NCBI RefSeq assembly: GCF_002223055.1
Contig: NZ_NKFL01000004.1
Span: 124,001 to 188,000 of the forward strand
Direction of reading: 5' to 3'
Source of the DNA: Burkholderia sp. HI2500
GTDB lineage: Bacteria; Pseudomonadota; Gammaproteobacteria; Burkholderiales; Burkholderiaceae
DNA length: 64,000 nucleotides
Shown here one piece after another: positions 11,090 to 20,200 of this stretch (position 1 is its first letter; each line of letters begins with the position of its first letter). The notes beneath the pieces are model-generated. The model ran no database searches and was not told the origin of the DNA. It saw nothing but the letters and a program-made list of their open reading frames with translations. The position numbers and the translations under genes were made by a program.

Positions 11090-11983
11090 ATGAAATACCA
11101 AAAGGCAGTCCTGATGTTCGCGGCGCTTTGCGCGTTCGCAAGCGGCGCGCATGCTCAGGAGACGGGCACGCTGAAGAAGATCAAGGACACGGGCGTGATC
11201 GCGCTGGGGCACCGCGAATCGTCGATTCCGTTCTCCTACTACGACCAGAACCAGCAGGTAGTCGGCTATTCGCGCGAATTCCAGCTGAAGGTGGTCGACG
11301 CGGTGAAGAAGAAGCTGAACCTGCCGAACCTGCAGGTGAAGAACATTCCGGTCACGTCGCAGAACCGCATCCCGCTCGTGCAGAACGGCACGGTCGACAT
11401 CGAGTGCGGCTCGACCACCAACAACGCGGAACGCCAGCAGCAGGCCTCGTTCTCCGACACGATCTTCGTGATCGGCACGCGCCTGATGACGAAGAAGGAT
11501 TCGGGCGTCAAGGATTTCGCCGACCTGAAGGGCAAGACGGTCGTGACCACCGCCGGCACGACGTCGGAGCGCCTGCTGCGCAAGATGAACAACGACAAGC
11601 AGCTCGGCATGAACATCATCAGCGCGAAGGATCACGGCGATTCGTTCAATACGCTGGAATCGGGCCGCGCGGTCGCGTTCATGATGGATGACGCGCTGCT
11701 CGCGGGCGAACGCGCGAAGGCGAAGCAGCCGGGCGAGTGGGTGATCGTCGGCACGCCGCAATCGGAAGAGGCGTACGGCTGCATGATGCGCAAGGGCGAT
11801 GCGGACTTCAAGAAGGTCGTCGACGACGCGATCTCGCAAGTCGAGAAGTCGGGCGAAGCCGCGAAGATCTACGCGAAGTGGTTCGAGAACCCGATCCCGC
11901 CGAAGGGGCTGAACCTCAACTTCCCGCTGTCCGATTCGATGAAGAAGCTGTACGCGAACCCGAACGACAAGGCGCTCGACTGA
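11090..11983 (+). CDS. gltI: Glutamate/aspartate ABC transporter, periplasmic binding protein
   Basis: Periplasmic receptor delivering glutamate/aspartate to the GltJK permease. The 297-residue product begins with a signal peptide (hydrophobic residues 6-20, cleavage after AHA near residue 22) and continues as a family 3 solute-binding protein. Readable family stretches include IECGSTTNNAERQQQASFS and FMMDDALLAGERAKAK, characteristic of the GltI subgroup. ATG 11090 is preferred because AAGGAG at 11075-11080 is 9 bases away; the ATG at 11081 abuts that site and could not be served by it. A strong hairpin with a T run lies between it and gltJ. Confidence 0.95.
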   Translation: MKYQKAVLMFAALCAFASGAHAQETGTLKKIKDTGVIALGHRESSIPFSYYDQNQQVVGYSREFQLKVVDAVKKKLNLPNLQVKNIPVTSQNRIPLVQNGTVDIECGSTTNNAERQQQASFSDTIFVIGTRLMTKKDSGVKDFADLKGKTVVTTAGTTSERLLRKMNNDKQLGMNIISAKDHGDSFNTLESGRAVAFMMDDALLAGERAKAKQPGEWVIVGTPQSEEAYGCMMRKGDADFKKVVDDAISQVEKSGEAAKIYAKWFENPIPPKGLNLNFPLSDSMKKLYANPNDKALD

Positions 11984-12016
11984 CCGCACGGCCGTTGATG
12001 CAGAAATGACGCTAAT

Positions 12017-12052
12017 GAGACGGAAGAGGCCCCGCTTCTTCCGTCTCTTTTT
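12017..12052 (+). terminator. Intercistronic terminator/attenuator between gltI and gltJ
   Basis: GAGACGGAAGA (12017-12027) pairs perfectly with TCTTCCGTCTC (12037-12047), followed by TTTTT. It sits 15 bases before the gltJ start. Such partial terminators typically leave the binding protein in excess over the membrane parts. Confidence 0.85.
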
Positions 12053-12067
12053 GCTGGAGTCTTGCCC

Positions 12068-12808
12068 ATGTCTTACCACTGGAACTGGGGCATCTTCCTG
12101 AGCCCCGTATCGACCGGCGAGCCGACGACTTATTTCGGATGGCTGATGTCCGGCTTCTGGGTGACCATCGAAGTGTCGCTCGTCGCCTGGGTCATCGCGC
12201 TGATCGTCGGTTCGCTGTTCGGCGTGCTGCGCACCGTGCCGAACAAATGGCTGTCCGCGATCGGCACCCTGTACGTGTCGATCTTCCGGAACATTCCGCT
12301 GATCGTGCAGTTCTTCATCTGGTATCTCGTGATACCGGAGCTGCTGCCCGCGTCGATCGGCACCTGGATCAAGCAGTTGCCGCCCGCCACGCAGTTCTTT
12401 ACCGCGTCGATCATCTGTCTCGGCCTGTTCACGGGCGCGCGCGTGTGCGAACAGGTGCGCTCGGGGATCAACGCGCTGCCGAAGGGCCAGCGCGCCGCCG
12501 GTCTCGCGATGGGCTTCACGCAATGGCAGACGTACCGCTACGTGCTGCTGCCCGTTGCGTACCGGATCATCGTGCCGCCGCTCACGTCGGAATTCCTGAA
12601 CATCTTCAAGAACTCCGCCGTCGCGTCGACGATCGGCCTGCTCGACCTGTCCGCGCAGGCGCGCCAGCTCGTCGACTACACCGCGCAGACGTATGAATCG
12701 TTCATCGCGGTGACGCTCGCCTACGTGATCATCAACCTCGTCGTGATGGCGTTCATGCGCTGGATCGAAGGCCGTACGCGGCTGCCCGGCTATATCGGAG
12801 GCAAGTGA
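12068..12808 (+). CDS. gltJ: Glutamate/aspartate ABC transporter permease GltJ
   Basis: Inner-membrane permease subunit of 246 residues of the HisM/GltJ type. It has a transmembrane-domain pattern of about five helices and the ATPase-docking EAA-like loop around [23 protein letters not shown]. The ATG at 12068 is taken as start with GGAG at 12056-12059; an in-frame TTG two codons earlier is less likely. Its stop TGA overlaps the gltK start by one base, so the two are translationally coupled and probably form a heterodimer. Confidence 0.94.
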   Translation: MSYHWNWGIFLSPVSTGEPTTYFGWLMSGFWVTIEVSLVAWVIALIVGSLFGVLRTVPNKWLSAIGTLYVSIFRNIPLIVQFFIWYLVIPELLPASIGTWIKQLPPATQFFTASIICLGLFTGARVCEQVRSGINALPKGQRAAGLAMGFTQWQTYRYVLLPVAYRIIVPPLTSEFLNIFKNSAVASTIGLLDLSAQARQLVDYTAQTYESFIAVTLAYVIINLVVMAFMRWIEGRTRLPGYIGGK

Positions 12809-13485
12809 TGCATCAGTTCGACTGGAGTAGTATTCCCGGCGCGCTGCCGACGCTGTGGACGGGGGCGGTCGTCACGTTCCAGATCACGCTGATCGCGATC
12901 GTGGTCGGGATCGTCTGGGGCACGCTGCTCGCGCTGCTGCGGCTGTCCGGCGTGACGCCGCTCGCATGGTTCGCGAAAGCGTACGTGACGGTGTTCCGTT
13001 CGATCCCGCTCGTGATGGTGCTGCTGTGGTTCTTCCTGATCGTGCCGCAGCTGCTGCAGGGCGTGCTCGGGTTGTCGCCGACGATCGACATCCGTCTCGC
13101 CTCGGCGATGGTCGCGTTCTCGCTGTTCGAAGCCGCGTATTATTCCGAGATCATCCGCGCCGGCATCCAGGCGGTGCCGCGCGGGCAGGTGAATGCCGCG
13201 TTCGCGCTCGGCATGAACTACGCGCAGGCGATGCGCCTCGTGATCCTGCCGCAGGCGTTCCGCGCGATGGTGCCGCTGCTGCTCACGCAGGCGATCGTCC
13301 TGTTCCAGGATACGTCGCTCGTGTACGTGATCAGTCTCGCGGACTTCTTCCGCACGGCGGCCAACATCGGCGATCGCGACGGCACGACCGTCGAGATGGT
13401 CCTGTTCGCCGGCGCATGCTATTTCGTGATTTGCTCGTTGGCGTCTGCACTCGTCAAGGGTCTCCAGAAAAAGGTCACAAGATGA
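12808..13485 (+). CDS. gltK: Glutamate/aspartate ABC transporter permease GltK
   Basis: Second membrane subunit, 225 residues, same His/Glu/Gln permease family as GltJ. The docking loop reads [21 protein letters not shown], and several hydrophobic helices precede and follow it. The start overlaps the gltJ stop (TGATG) and its end overlaps gltL (ATGA), indicating one coupled operon. Role: with GltJ forms the channel for glutamate/aspartate entry. Confidence 0.94.
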   Translation: MHQFDWSSIPGALPTLWTGAVVTFQITLIAIVVGIVWGTLLALLRLSGVTPLAWFAKAYVTVFRSIPLVMVLLWFFLIVPQLLQGVLGLSPTIDIRLASAMVAFSLFEAAYYSEIIRAGIQAVPRGQVNAAFALGMNYAQAMRLVILPQAFRAMVPLLLTQAIVLFQDTSLVYVISLADFFRTAANIGDRDGTTVEMVLFAGACYFVICSLASALVKGLQKKVTR

Positions 13486-14207
13486 TTTCCATCAAGAACG
13501 TTTCGAAGTGGTACGGCCAGTTTCAGGTTCTCACCGACTGCACGACCGAGGTCAAGAAAGGCGAAGTGGTCGTCGTGTGCGGCCCGTCGGGCTCGGGTAA
13601 ATCCACGCTGATCAAGACCGTGAACGGCCTCGAGCCGTTCCAGCAGGGCGAGATCCTCGTGAACGGCCAGTCGGTCGGCGACAAGAAGACGAACCTGTCG
13701 AAGCTGCGCTCGAAGGTCGGGATGGTGTTCCAGCATTTCGAGCTGTTCCCGCACCTGTCGATTACCGAGAACCTGACGCTCGCGCAGATCAAGGTGCTCG
13801 GCCGCGGCAAGGACGAGGCGAACGAGAAGGGCATGAAGCTGCTCGACCGAGTCGGCCTGAAGGCGCATGCGCACAAGTTCCCGGGCCAGCTGTCGGGCGG
13901 CCAGCAGCAGCGTGTCGCGATCGCGCGCGCGCTGTCGATGGATCCGATCGCGATGCTGTTCGACGAGCCGACGTCCGCGCTCGACCCCGAGATGATCAAC
14001 GAAGTGCTCGACGTGATGGTCGAACTCGCGCAGGAAGGGATGACGATGATGGTCGTCACGCACGAGATGGGCTTCGCGAAGAAGGTCGCGCACCGCGTGA
14101 TCTTCATGGACAAGGGCGCGATCGTCGAGGACGACCGCAAGGACGATTTCTTCTCGAATCCGAAATCGGAACGCGCGAAGGACTTCCTCGCGAAGATCCT
14201 GCACTGA
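13482..14207 (+). CDS. gltL: Glutamate/aspartate ABC transporter ATP-binding protein
   Basis: The ATPase that powers the GltJK channel, 241 residues. Walker A GPSGSGKS is at residues 34-41, the ABC signature LSGGQ at 137-141, Walker B ends with D161-E162, and the H-loop is in VVTHEMGFA. Start ATG overlaps the gltK stop by 4 bases. Sequence and length place it in the polar-amino-acid (GlnQ/GltL) group. An intrinsic terminator follows at 14249-14279. Confidence 0.96.
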   Translation: MISIKNVSKWYGQFQVLTDCTTEVKKGEVVVVCGPSGSGKSTLIKTVNGLEPFQQGEILVNGQSVGDKKTNLSKLRSKVGMVFQHFELFPHLSITENLTLAQIKVLGRGKDEANEKGMKLLDRVGLKAHAHKFPGQLSGGQQQRVAIARALSMDPIAMLFDEPTSALDPEMINEVLDVMVELAQEGMTMMVVTHEMGFAKKVAHRVIFMDKGAIVEDDRKDDFFSNPKSERAKDFLAKILH

Positions 14208-14245
14208 GCGTTCGCGCGCGTCGGCGCTGCCGATGCGCCGATACG

Positions 14246-14279
14246 AAAACCGCCCGGCCGAGCGCCGGGCGGTTTTTTT
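14246..14279 (+). terminator. Intrinsic terminator after gltL
   Basis: ACCGCCCGGC (14249-14258), loop CGAGC, GCCGGGCGGT (14264-14273), then a run of T. The stem is perfect. An A run on the other side may let it also serve the convergent autotransporter gene. Confidence 0.9.
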
Positions 14280-14306
14280 CGTCCGCCGTTACGCGAGTGC
14301 GCGCCG

Positions 14307-17300
14307 TTACCAGCTGTAGCGGTAGCCGACCTGCCCGACGATGCCGCGCCGGTAGTCGCCGCCGATGTTGCGCGCGATCTTCGCGTTCGCGTACAGCTCG
14401 CCCGACTTGCCGAAGCCCGCGGTCACGCCGACGCCGAGTTCGTACCACGTGCGGCCGAGATGCGTCGCGAACGGCGTGCCGCCGACGACGGTCTGGCCCG
14501 GCGATACGAAGTCGTGCAGCACGTCGGCCGTGAAGTACGGCGTGGCGGCGCCGCCGCCCGAATCCGACTGGAGGTTCGGCCGGAAGATGCGCACGCCGAC
14601 GCGTCCGCGCAGCGCGTTCGTCGTCGTACCCGATACCGCCGAGACGTTGTCGTTGAACCCGTTCAGCTTCAAGTACTGGTACATGAGCTGCGCCTGCGGC
14701 TCGACCGCGACCGGCAGCGCGCCGATCGCGAACGGCTTGCCGACTTCCTGCGACAGTGCGATGCCGAAGCCGTTCTGCGACGCCTCGTTGCCATAGCTGT
14801 CGCGATAGCGGTTGCCGTAGTGCGTGACCTGACCGACGCTGTCGAAGTACGTGCCGTCGGACAGGTACTTCGTCCAGTAGCCGCCGATGCTCTGTGCGTG
14901 CATCTCGACCGAGCCCGTCGACGTCGACAGGTTGGCCGTCTCGGCGCGCGCCATGTCGCTGAAGCTCGCGTTCGACACGCCGATGCTGGCCGTCACGCCC
15001 GCATGCGTGCTGCCGCCGCCGTTCGGTGCCTGGTCGAGCGTCCAGTCCTTGCCGAATTGCGCGAAGAACGTGCGCTCGTCTGCCGAGAAGCGCCCCGCGT
15101 TTGCGTCGAGGCTCTGGCCGCCGATGCGCCCCCACACGCCGTCGCGATTGCCCGGCTGCTGCTTTTCGAGGTTGTAGATGTCGCCGACGCGCTCGTGCAG
15201 CTTGCCGAGTGTGGAGAAGCCGTAGTCGGCGTTGAGCAGCGGCGTGAGGGCATAGCCCGAGACCCCGGGGCGATACGCGAGCGTGCCGCCGTTGCCATTC
15301 CCGTTGTTGCCGCGGTCACCGCCGCCGGACGGGTGGATCGGGTCGCCGGGGTCCGACGGATCGAGTTGCGACCGCAGGTACCAGCCGTTCGCGTCACCTT
15401 GTCCGCCGCGATAGAGCCGGTATTCGTATGCGCCTGCCTGCACGGGGCCCGCGAGCTGGAATGCCGACGCGGTGGTCGTACCGCCGTTGGCCGTGACGAC
15501 CACCGGAATCCCGTCGCCCCTCGTCTGCGCGCCGGTGCCGGCCGTGTTGGCGATCTTCAGGCCCGTCGTGCCGCTCGCGGTGCCGCCGTTCACGATCACC
15601 CGATCGGTCGGCGAGGCATCGGCGCCGAGGAACGTGTTGAGCGCGATCGTGCCGCCGTTGCCGACGTAGCTGCCGGTGGTCAGCGTCTTGTAGCTGCCCG
15701 CGAGCGTCGGCGAACCGGTCGGTGCGGCGAATGCGACGAGGCCCGCGTTGTTCAGGCTGCTCAGGACCGAGCTGCCCGTCATGCGCCACGTGCTGGTGTT
15801 GTCGACGGACAGTGCGACCGGGTCGATCTTGCCGGTCAGCGTCGTGCCGTTCGCGAGGAACACGTTGCCGGTGCTCGACGCGTCGGAGACGATGTCGCCG
15901 GCCAGGTTCACGGCCGATGCGGTGAAGGTGGCGCGGTTGCCGTTCGACAGGTCGAGCAGCGTGCCGTTGCCAGCCGTCACGACCGTGCCGTTGCGCACGG
16001 CGATGTCGGCCGTGCCGCCGCGCACGGCGAAAGCCGGCCCGGTGACGGACGTGACGCTGCCGCCGTCGACGAGCACGGAGTTCGTTGCGCCGTTTGCGAG
16101 CGTATCGGACGTCAGCACGCCGGCCGTCGCACCCTTGAGCGCCGTGCCGGTCAGCGCGAGCACGCCGCCGCTGTCGGCGGTGGCGCCGTTGCCGGCGGCG
16201 CTGGCGATCGTCGAGCCCGTATCGCCGATGCGGCCGCCGTTTTGCGCGACGAGGCCGTCGGACGTCGCGCCCGACGTGGTGATCTTCGCGCCCGACAGCA
16301 GCGCGGTCGCGCCGCCGGTCGTCACGATCGCGGCCGAACCCGCGCCGGTCGTCGCGACGGTCGTACCGTTGGCCGCCAGCGTCGAATCCGCCCCCGACAC
16401 GAAGAAGCCGTGTGCGTTGTCGCCGCTGGTGCGGACGACGGTCGCTGCATCGGTCGCGATGCGCGCGCCGGCTCCCGTCGACGACAGGCCGTCGGCGCCA
16501 CGGCCGGTCGTGCCGATCTGCGTGCCGGCCAGCGCGATCGTCGCGTTCGTCCCCTGGTTGTCGATCCCCTTGCCCGAGCCGCCGACCGCGATCGATGTCG
16601 CGCCGGCTGCCAGCCCGCCGCCCGTCACGGTCGAGTCGATCAGCACGCCGTCGGCGCTGCCGTTCGCGATCACGGTGCCGGCGCCCGACAGCGCGACCGA
16701 TGCGCCGGCGCCCGTCAGGTGGACGCCCGCGATGCCGTCGTCGGCTTCGATCGAACCGGCGTTGGCGAGCGTTGCCGACGCCCCCTGGACGAGCGCGCCG
16801 GTGCCGTCGGATACGCGGATCGTCGACGCGTTGTTCACCGTGCCGAGCGTGCCGATCACGACGCCGGTCGAGCCGGCGCCCGTCAGCAGCACCGTGTCGC
16901 GGTTCTCGAGCGTGCCGAGGTTCTGCGCGACGAAGCCGGTGACACCGGCCGTCGATGACGTGACCGCGGCGTGGTTGGTGAGCGTCGTGGCGACCGGTGC
17001 GCCGGCATTGGCGCCGGCGAGGTCGTGCGCCTGGCCGTCGACGACGCCGGCGATCGCACCGGCCGCGTTCAGGTTGATCGTCGCGCCCGCGTCGATCGTG
17101 CCTTGTGCGCCGCCTTCGATCGCGATCGCGATGCCGTTCGCGCCGTTGACGTTGTAGGTCGCGTTGCCGGTCGACAGCACGGTGCCGGCGTCGGTCGCGA
17201 GCACGCCGTGCGCGCGCTGGCCGTTGACGTCGGTCGTCAGCGCGCCGGCCGTCGACGTGCCCGTGTAGGCCGCGCCGCCCGCGACGCGGAACAGCGTCGA

Positions 17301-19565
17301 ATCGTCGGTGTCGACGCTCAGGTGCTGCGCGGCGACGTTGATCTTCGAGCCCGCGCCATACGCGTAGAAGCCGATCTGGTTGGCGCCCGACATGAAGGCC
17401 GGCACGGCATTGGCGCCGACGTTGATCGTCGCGCCCGAGCGTGCATGCACGCCGATCGCGCCGGTGCCCGTCAGGTTGAGCGCGCCGTCGAGCGTGGCCG
17501 TGGCGCGCGGCCCTTCGGCCCACACGCCGTAGTTACGCGTGCTCGAGGCCGGATCGAGGCCGCCGGCGACGTTGATCGTGCCGCTCGACAGCGCGGACGT
17601 TGCCTGCGCACCGGTGCCGACGACCATGATGCCGATGCCGTTGACGCCATTCAGCGTGATGGTGCCGGTGTTGGTCACGGTCGCGGCCGTGTTGGCCGCG
17701 AGCATGCCGACGTTGGCGAGCGGCGTGCCGGACGCCGCGCCGTTGACGACGATCGCGCCCGCGTTGGTCAGCGTGCCGGACGCCGAGCCGATGCTCGCCA
17801 GCGCGGCGCCGTTCTGCGTCTGCGAGCCGATCACGATCGTGCCGAGGTTGCTCGCGGTGCCGGAATTGCCGAGCAGGATGCCGTATGCGTGCGCGGCGAG
17901 TGCGACGTCGCTTGCCGTTCCGCCGGGCGCGTACTGCGCCGAGCGGCCGAGGGTGATCGTGCCGCCCGCTTCGTTCGTGAAGCTGCCGCCATCGACGAGG
18001 CCGCCGATCACCTGGCTGTCGAGCGTCGTCGCATTGACGCCGACATTGATCGTGCCGGCGTTCGACGCGGTCGCGCCGCCTGTCACGGCGACCGCGTAGT
18101 TCTGCAGGTCCGGCTGGTTGCCGTCGAGCGTCCACGCGCCGACGTTCATCACGCCGTGGTTGACGAACGACGTGCCCGCGCCATTCGCAAACACGCCGTT
18201 GCCTTCGGTGTACGCGTGGTAGCCGAAGTTGTTCGGCGGCGCGCTGCCGCTCGTGTCGAAGTCGTCGCCGGACGCGTACCCGGACGAGATCACGCCGTTG
18301 TTGACGCCGCTTGCGCCGCTCAGCAGGCGCACCAGCGTGAAGTCGCCCGACAGGCGCCCGTCGTTGATGAAGTGCGCGCCGTTTTCCGCGAGGACGGCCG
18401 AGCTCGAGTCGATCGTGTTGACGCCGCGGAAGTCGATCTGGCCGTCCTTGCCGATCTGCAGTGTCGCGTTCGCGCCCGTGCCGTGCATCGCCGACAGGAA
18501 ACCGATCGGCAGCGTGTTCTTGTCGCCCGGGGACACGTTGTTCTGATACTGGAAGGATTGCTGCGAGAACGTGACGGCCTGGCCGAGCGCGCTGTCGTAG
18601 GCGGCCTGCGAGCCGAGCGCGCCGCTTTGCACCGAGCGCACGAGAAAGTCGTTGTACGCGGCGAGCGATGCGGCGTCGGTGACCTTCCACGTGCTGCCGT
18701 CGAATGCGGTGAAGGTGCCCGCGTAGGCCGGCACGTCGAGCTGGCGGCTGCCGACGGCGCCGCCGTCCGCAAGATAGTCGCCGGTGGTGAACCGGACCTG
18801 GTTGCGCGAGTTCCAGGTGACGGTGCTTTTCGCGGCGCCCGTGCCGTCCGCGAAGGTCAGGTCGGTCTGCTTCGCCGCCATCTCGATCGCGTTGCCGGCC
18901 GCATCGGGCGCGTTCGCCGCATTGCCGATCGACACGTTGAGCGTGCCGCCGGTGGCGGCGACGGTGCCGATGCGCGTGTTCACGTACTGATCGCCGTTCA
19001 CGTCGTGGTAGACGGGTACCGGGGTCGTGCCGGCCGTCGACGCGGAGAACGCGGACGAATCGTAGGTCGCGACCGACGTGCGGGTGCCGGTGATCGAGTC
19101 GGGTGTGCTGACGCTGTGCGTCTTGCCGCCGAGCGACAGCAGCGGCTGGTTCGGGTTGCCCGACACGATGGTCGTGCTGCCGATCGGCGTGAGCGTGTAG
19201 CCCGGGTCGCCGCCGGCGCCGGCCCACGCGCCCGACACGCCGATGGTGTCGCCGCCCGAGACGGTGGCGGAGCCTGCCAGGTTGTCGTTGACGGTCGGGC
19301 TGAAACTGCCGGGTGCGCAGGTGCCGCCGTTCGCGACGGCCGTGCCGCCGCAGGTCGAGGCATGCGCGGCGCCGGCCGACAGCGCGGCCAGCGCAACGCC
19401 GGCTACCGCGATGCGAAGCGAGGTCCGGCATGTTGCCGCGTGTGCGGCGCGGCGGCTCGCGCAGGAAGCGCTGCGCGAACGCTTGCCGCGCGCCCGTGTC
19501 GTTTCCGCAACCGCGACCCAGCAGCCGGTGGTCTCGCTCCATATCGATCGAAATGAATGATTCAC
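14307..19565 (-). CDS. Large autotransporter adhesin (type Va) with extended signal peptide
   Basis: A 1752-residue surface protein predicted to be exported by Sec and displayed through its own outer-membrane barrel. Residues 1-30 match an ESPR extension (MNHSFRSIWSETTGCWVAVA pattern), then a hydrophobic signal around 51-69 ending AHA. The passenger (about 70-1450) is rich in Gly, Ala, Thr and Asn with many short degenerate repeats such as LTNAGAI, VTNTGTI and SNLGTI, as in right-handed beta-helices. The last ~280 residues form the autotransporter beta-domain (VWGRIGGQS start, aromatic last residue). The start is GTG at 19565, supported by the ESPR beginning exactly there and an AGAGGGG stretch upstream. 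Function is probably adhesion or biofilm; no protease motif is seen. Confidence 0.88.
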   Translation of the reverse strand: MNHSFRSIWSETTGCWVAVAETTRARGKRSRSASCASRRAAHAATCRTSLRIAVAGVALAALSAGAAHASTCGGTAVANGGTCAPGSFSPTVNDNLAGSATVSGGDTIGVSGAWAGAGGDPGYTLTPIGSTTIVSGNPNQPLLSLGGKTHSVSTPDSITGTRTSVATYDSSAFSASTAGTTPVPVYHDVNGDQYVNTRIGTVAATGGTLNVSIGNAANAPDAAGNAIEMAAKQTDLTFADGTGAAKSTVTWNSRNQVRFTTGDYLADGGAVGSRQLDVPAYAGTFTAFDGSTWKVTDAASLAAYNDFLVRSVQSGALGSQAAYDSALGQAVTFSQQSFQYQNNVSPGDKNTLPIGFLSAMHGTGANATLQIGKDGQIDFRGVNTIDSSSAVLAENGAHFINDGRLSGDFTLVRLLSGASGVNNGVISSGYASGDDFDTSGSAPPNNFGYHAYTEGNGVFANGAGTSFVNHGVMNVGAWTLDGNQPDLQNYAVAVTGGATASNAGTINVGVNATTLDSQVIGGLVDGGSFTNEAGGTITLGRSAQYAPGGTASDVALAAHAYGILLGNSGTASNLGTIVIGSQTQNGAALASIGSASGTLTNAGAIVVNGAASGTPLANVGMLAANTAATVTNTGTITLNGVNGIGIMVVGTGAQATSALSSGTINVAGGLDPASSTRNYGVWAEGPRATATLDGALNLTGTGAIGVHARSGATINVGANAVPAFMSGANQIGFYAYGAGSKINVAAQHLSVDTDDSTLFRVAGGAAYTGTSTAGALTTDVNGQRAHGVLATDAGTVLSTGNATYNVNGANGIAIAIEGGAQGTIDAGATINLNAAGAIAGVVDGQAHDLAGANAGAPVATTLTNHAAVTSSTAGVTGFVAQNLGTLENRDTVLLTGAGSTGVVIGTLGTVNNASTIRVSDGTGALVQGASATLANAGSIEADDGIAGVHLTGAGASVALSGAGTVIANGSADGVLIDSTVTGGGLAAGATSIAVGGSGKGIDNQGTNATIALAGTQIGTTGRGADGLSSTGAGARIATDAATVVRTSGDNAHGFFVSGADSTLAANGTTVATTGAGSAAIVTTGGATALLSGAKITTSGATSDGLVAQNGGRIGDTGSTIASAAGNGATADSGGVLALTGTALKGATAGVLTSDTLANGATNSVLVDGGSVTSVTGPAFAVRGGTADIAVRNGTVVTAGNGTLLDLSNGNRATFTASAVNLAGDIVSDASSTGNVFLANGTTLTGKIDPVALSVDNTSTWRMTGSSVLSSLNNAGLVAFAAPTGSPTLAGSYKTLTTGSYVGNGGTIALNTFLGADASPTDRVIVNGGTASGTTGLKIANTAGTGAQTRGDGIPVVVTANGGTTTASAFQLAGPVQAGAYEYRLYRGGQGDANGWYLRSQLDPSDPGDPIHPSGGGDRGNNGNGNGGTLAYRPGVSGYALTPLLNADYGFSTLGKLHERVGDIYNLEKQQPGNRDGVWGRIGGQSLDANAGRFSADERTFFAQFGKDWTLDQAPNGGGSTHAGVTASIGVSNASFSDMARAETANLSTSTGSVEMHAQSIGGYWTKYLSDGTYFDSVGQVTHYGNRYRDSYGNEASQNGFGIALSQEVGKPFAIGALPVAVEPQAQLMYQYLKLNGFNDNVSAVSGTTTNALRGRVGVRIFRPNLQSDSGGGAATPYFTADVLHDFVSPGQTVVGGTPFATHLGRTWYELGVGVTAGFGKSGELYANAKIARNIGGDYRRGIVGQVGYRYSW

Positions 19566-19596
19566 GACAAGCCCCTCTCTCTTCTTTTGATGTGGT

Positions 19597-19632
19597 TTTC
19601 ACCGCGGCGCAGTGAAATCGCAATCCGCGGTG
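19597..19632. repeat. Interleaved inverted repeats in the autotransporter leader
   Basis: TTTCAC (19597-19602) pairs with GTGAAA (19612-19617), and CACCGCGG (19600-19607) pairs with CCGCGGTG (19625-19632). The two stems share bases and are mutually exclusive. They sit 32-67 bases upstream of the GTG start, in the likely 5' leader. Confidence 0.5.
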
Positions 19633-19815
19633 GAGAATGGCGTGAATGGGTGTGCGGCGGCCGTGGCCGTTTCTCCGCGAATCGCAATTCGTTACACCGA
19701 GGATGGGCGGAGTCTATTGATCGGGCGCGTGATCGATTGTCGGGAAGCTAACAAATGCGGCAATCTTGTCGATTGCATCCGCTATTTTTGTATTGTGTGA
19801 TGAATCGAACTGAAG

Positions 19816-19832
19816 GCCTTGTTGCACAAGGC
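19816..19832. repeat. Short dyad GCCTTGT-TGC-ACAAGGC
   Basis: A perfect 7-bp inverted repeat with a 3-base loop. The TTGTTGCACAA core resembles termini of some IS5-family elements, but no transposase fragment is present, so this may be coincidence. Confidence 0.3.
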
Positions 19833-20200
19833 TTTGGTGGATTTGAGCGATGCGAATCGGCGATTGCCGGCTCGGTGAGGTGGCGCACGGTGTGCGCCGG
19901 ATTGGTGCGTTAAAATGCGGTTGCCGGATTATCTGAAGTCCGGTGCCATATTTTATTTTTTTATATCTGAATTGATTTTATTGAAAATAAATTAAATCTG
20001 AATGAAGTGTTGCGCGGCGTCGCTTCGAAATGCCGGATTGTGATCCGGATGAAACGCAGTCGGCGCTGGCGTGGGCGATCTGTTCCGACGGTGAACAACA
20101 TCAACTGAATCGTGGGCGCGTGAAGCCGCCGCCGCGATCGGGCACGGCGGGCCGTCGACGTGCCGAGGTGAAAGGAGGAGGGCGCTTGCGCGCCGGACGC

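Larger units (their letters stand above)
19566..20200. other. 635-base intergenic region upstream of the autotransporter
   Basis: No convincing protein gene is seen here. It is notably AT-richer than its surroundings, especially 19920-20000, which is nearly pure A/T in places. It should hold the autotransporter leader and promoter on the minus strand, but I could not identify clear -35/-10 boxes. It contains inverted repeats at 19597-19632 and a small dyad at 19816-19832, listed separately. Confidence 0.6.

Noticed and set aside
11069-12523. Minus-strand frame opposite gltI and gltJ
   Set aside because: Low-complexity antisense; the intercistronic terminator and signal peptide support the plus strand.
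14460-16958. Plus-strand open frame of over 800 codons inside the autotransporter
   Set aside because: It is the reverse reading of a repetitive Ala/Gly/Thr gene in a GC-rich genome; it has no start signal or recognisable domain.
16000-18000. Repeated motifs in the autotransporter resembling a tandem DNA repeat
   Set aside because: The similarity is at the protein level (TNTGTI-type turns of a beta-helix) with variable spacing and codons, so not a DNA repeat or CRISPR.
16971-19556. Second large plus-strand open frame opposite the autotransporter passenger
   Set aside because: Same reasons: biased composition rich in Arg and Ala, no homology, and a strong coding signal on the other strand.
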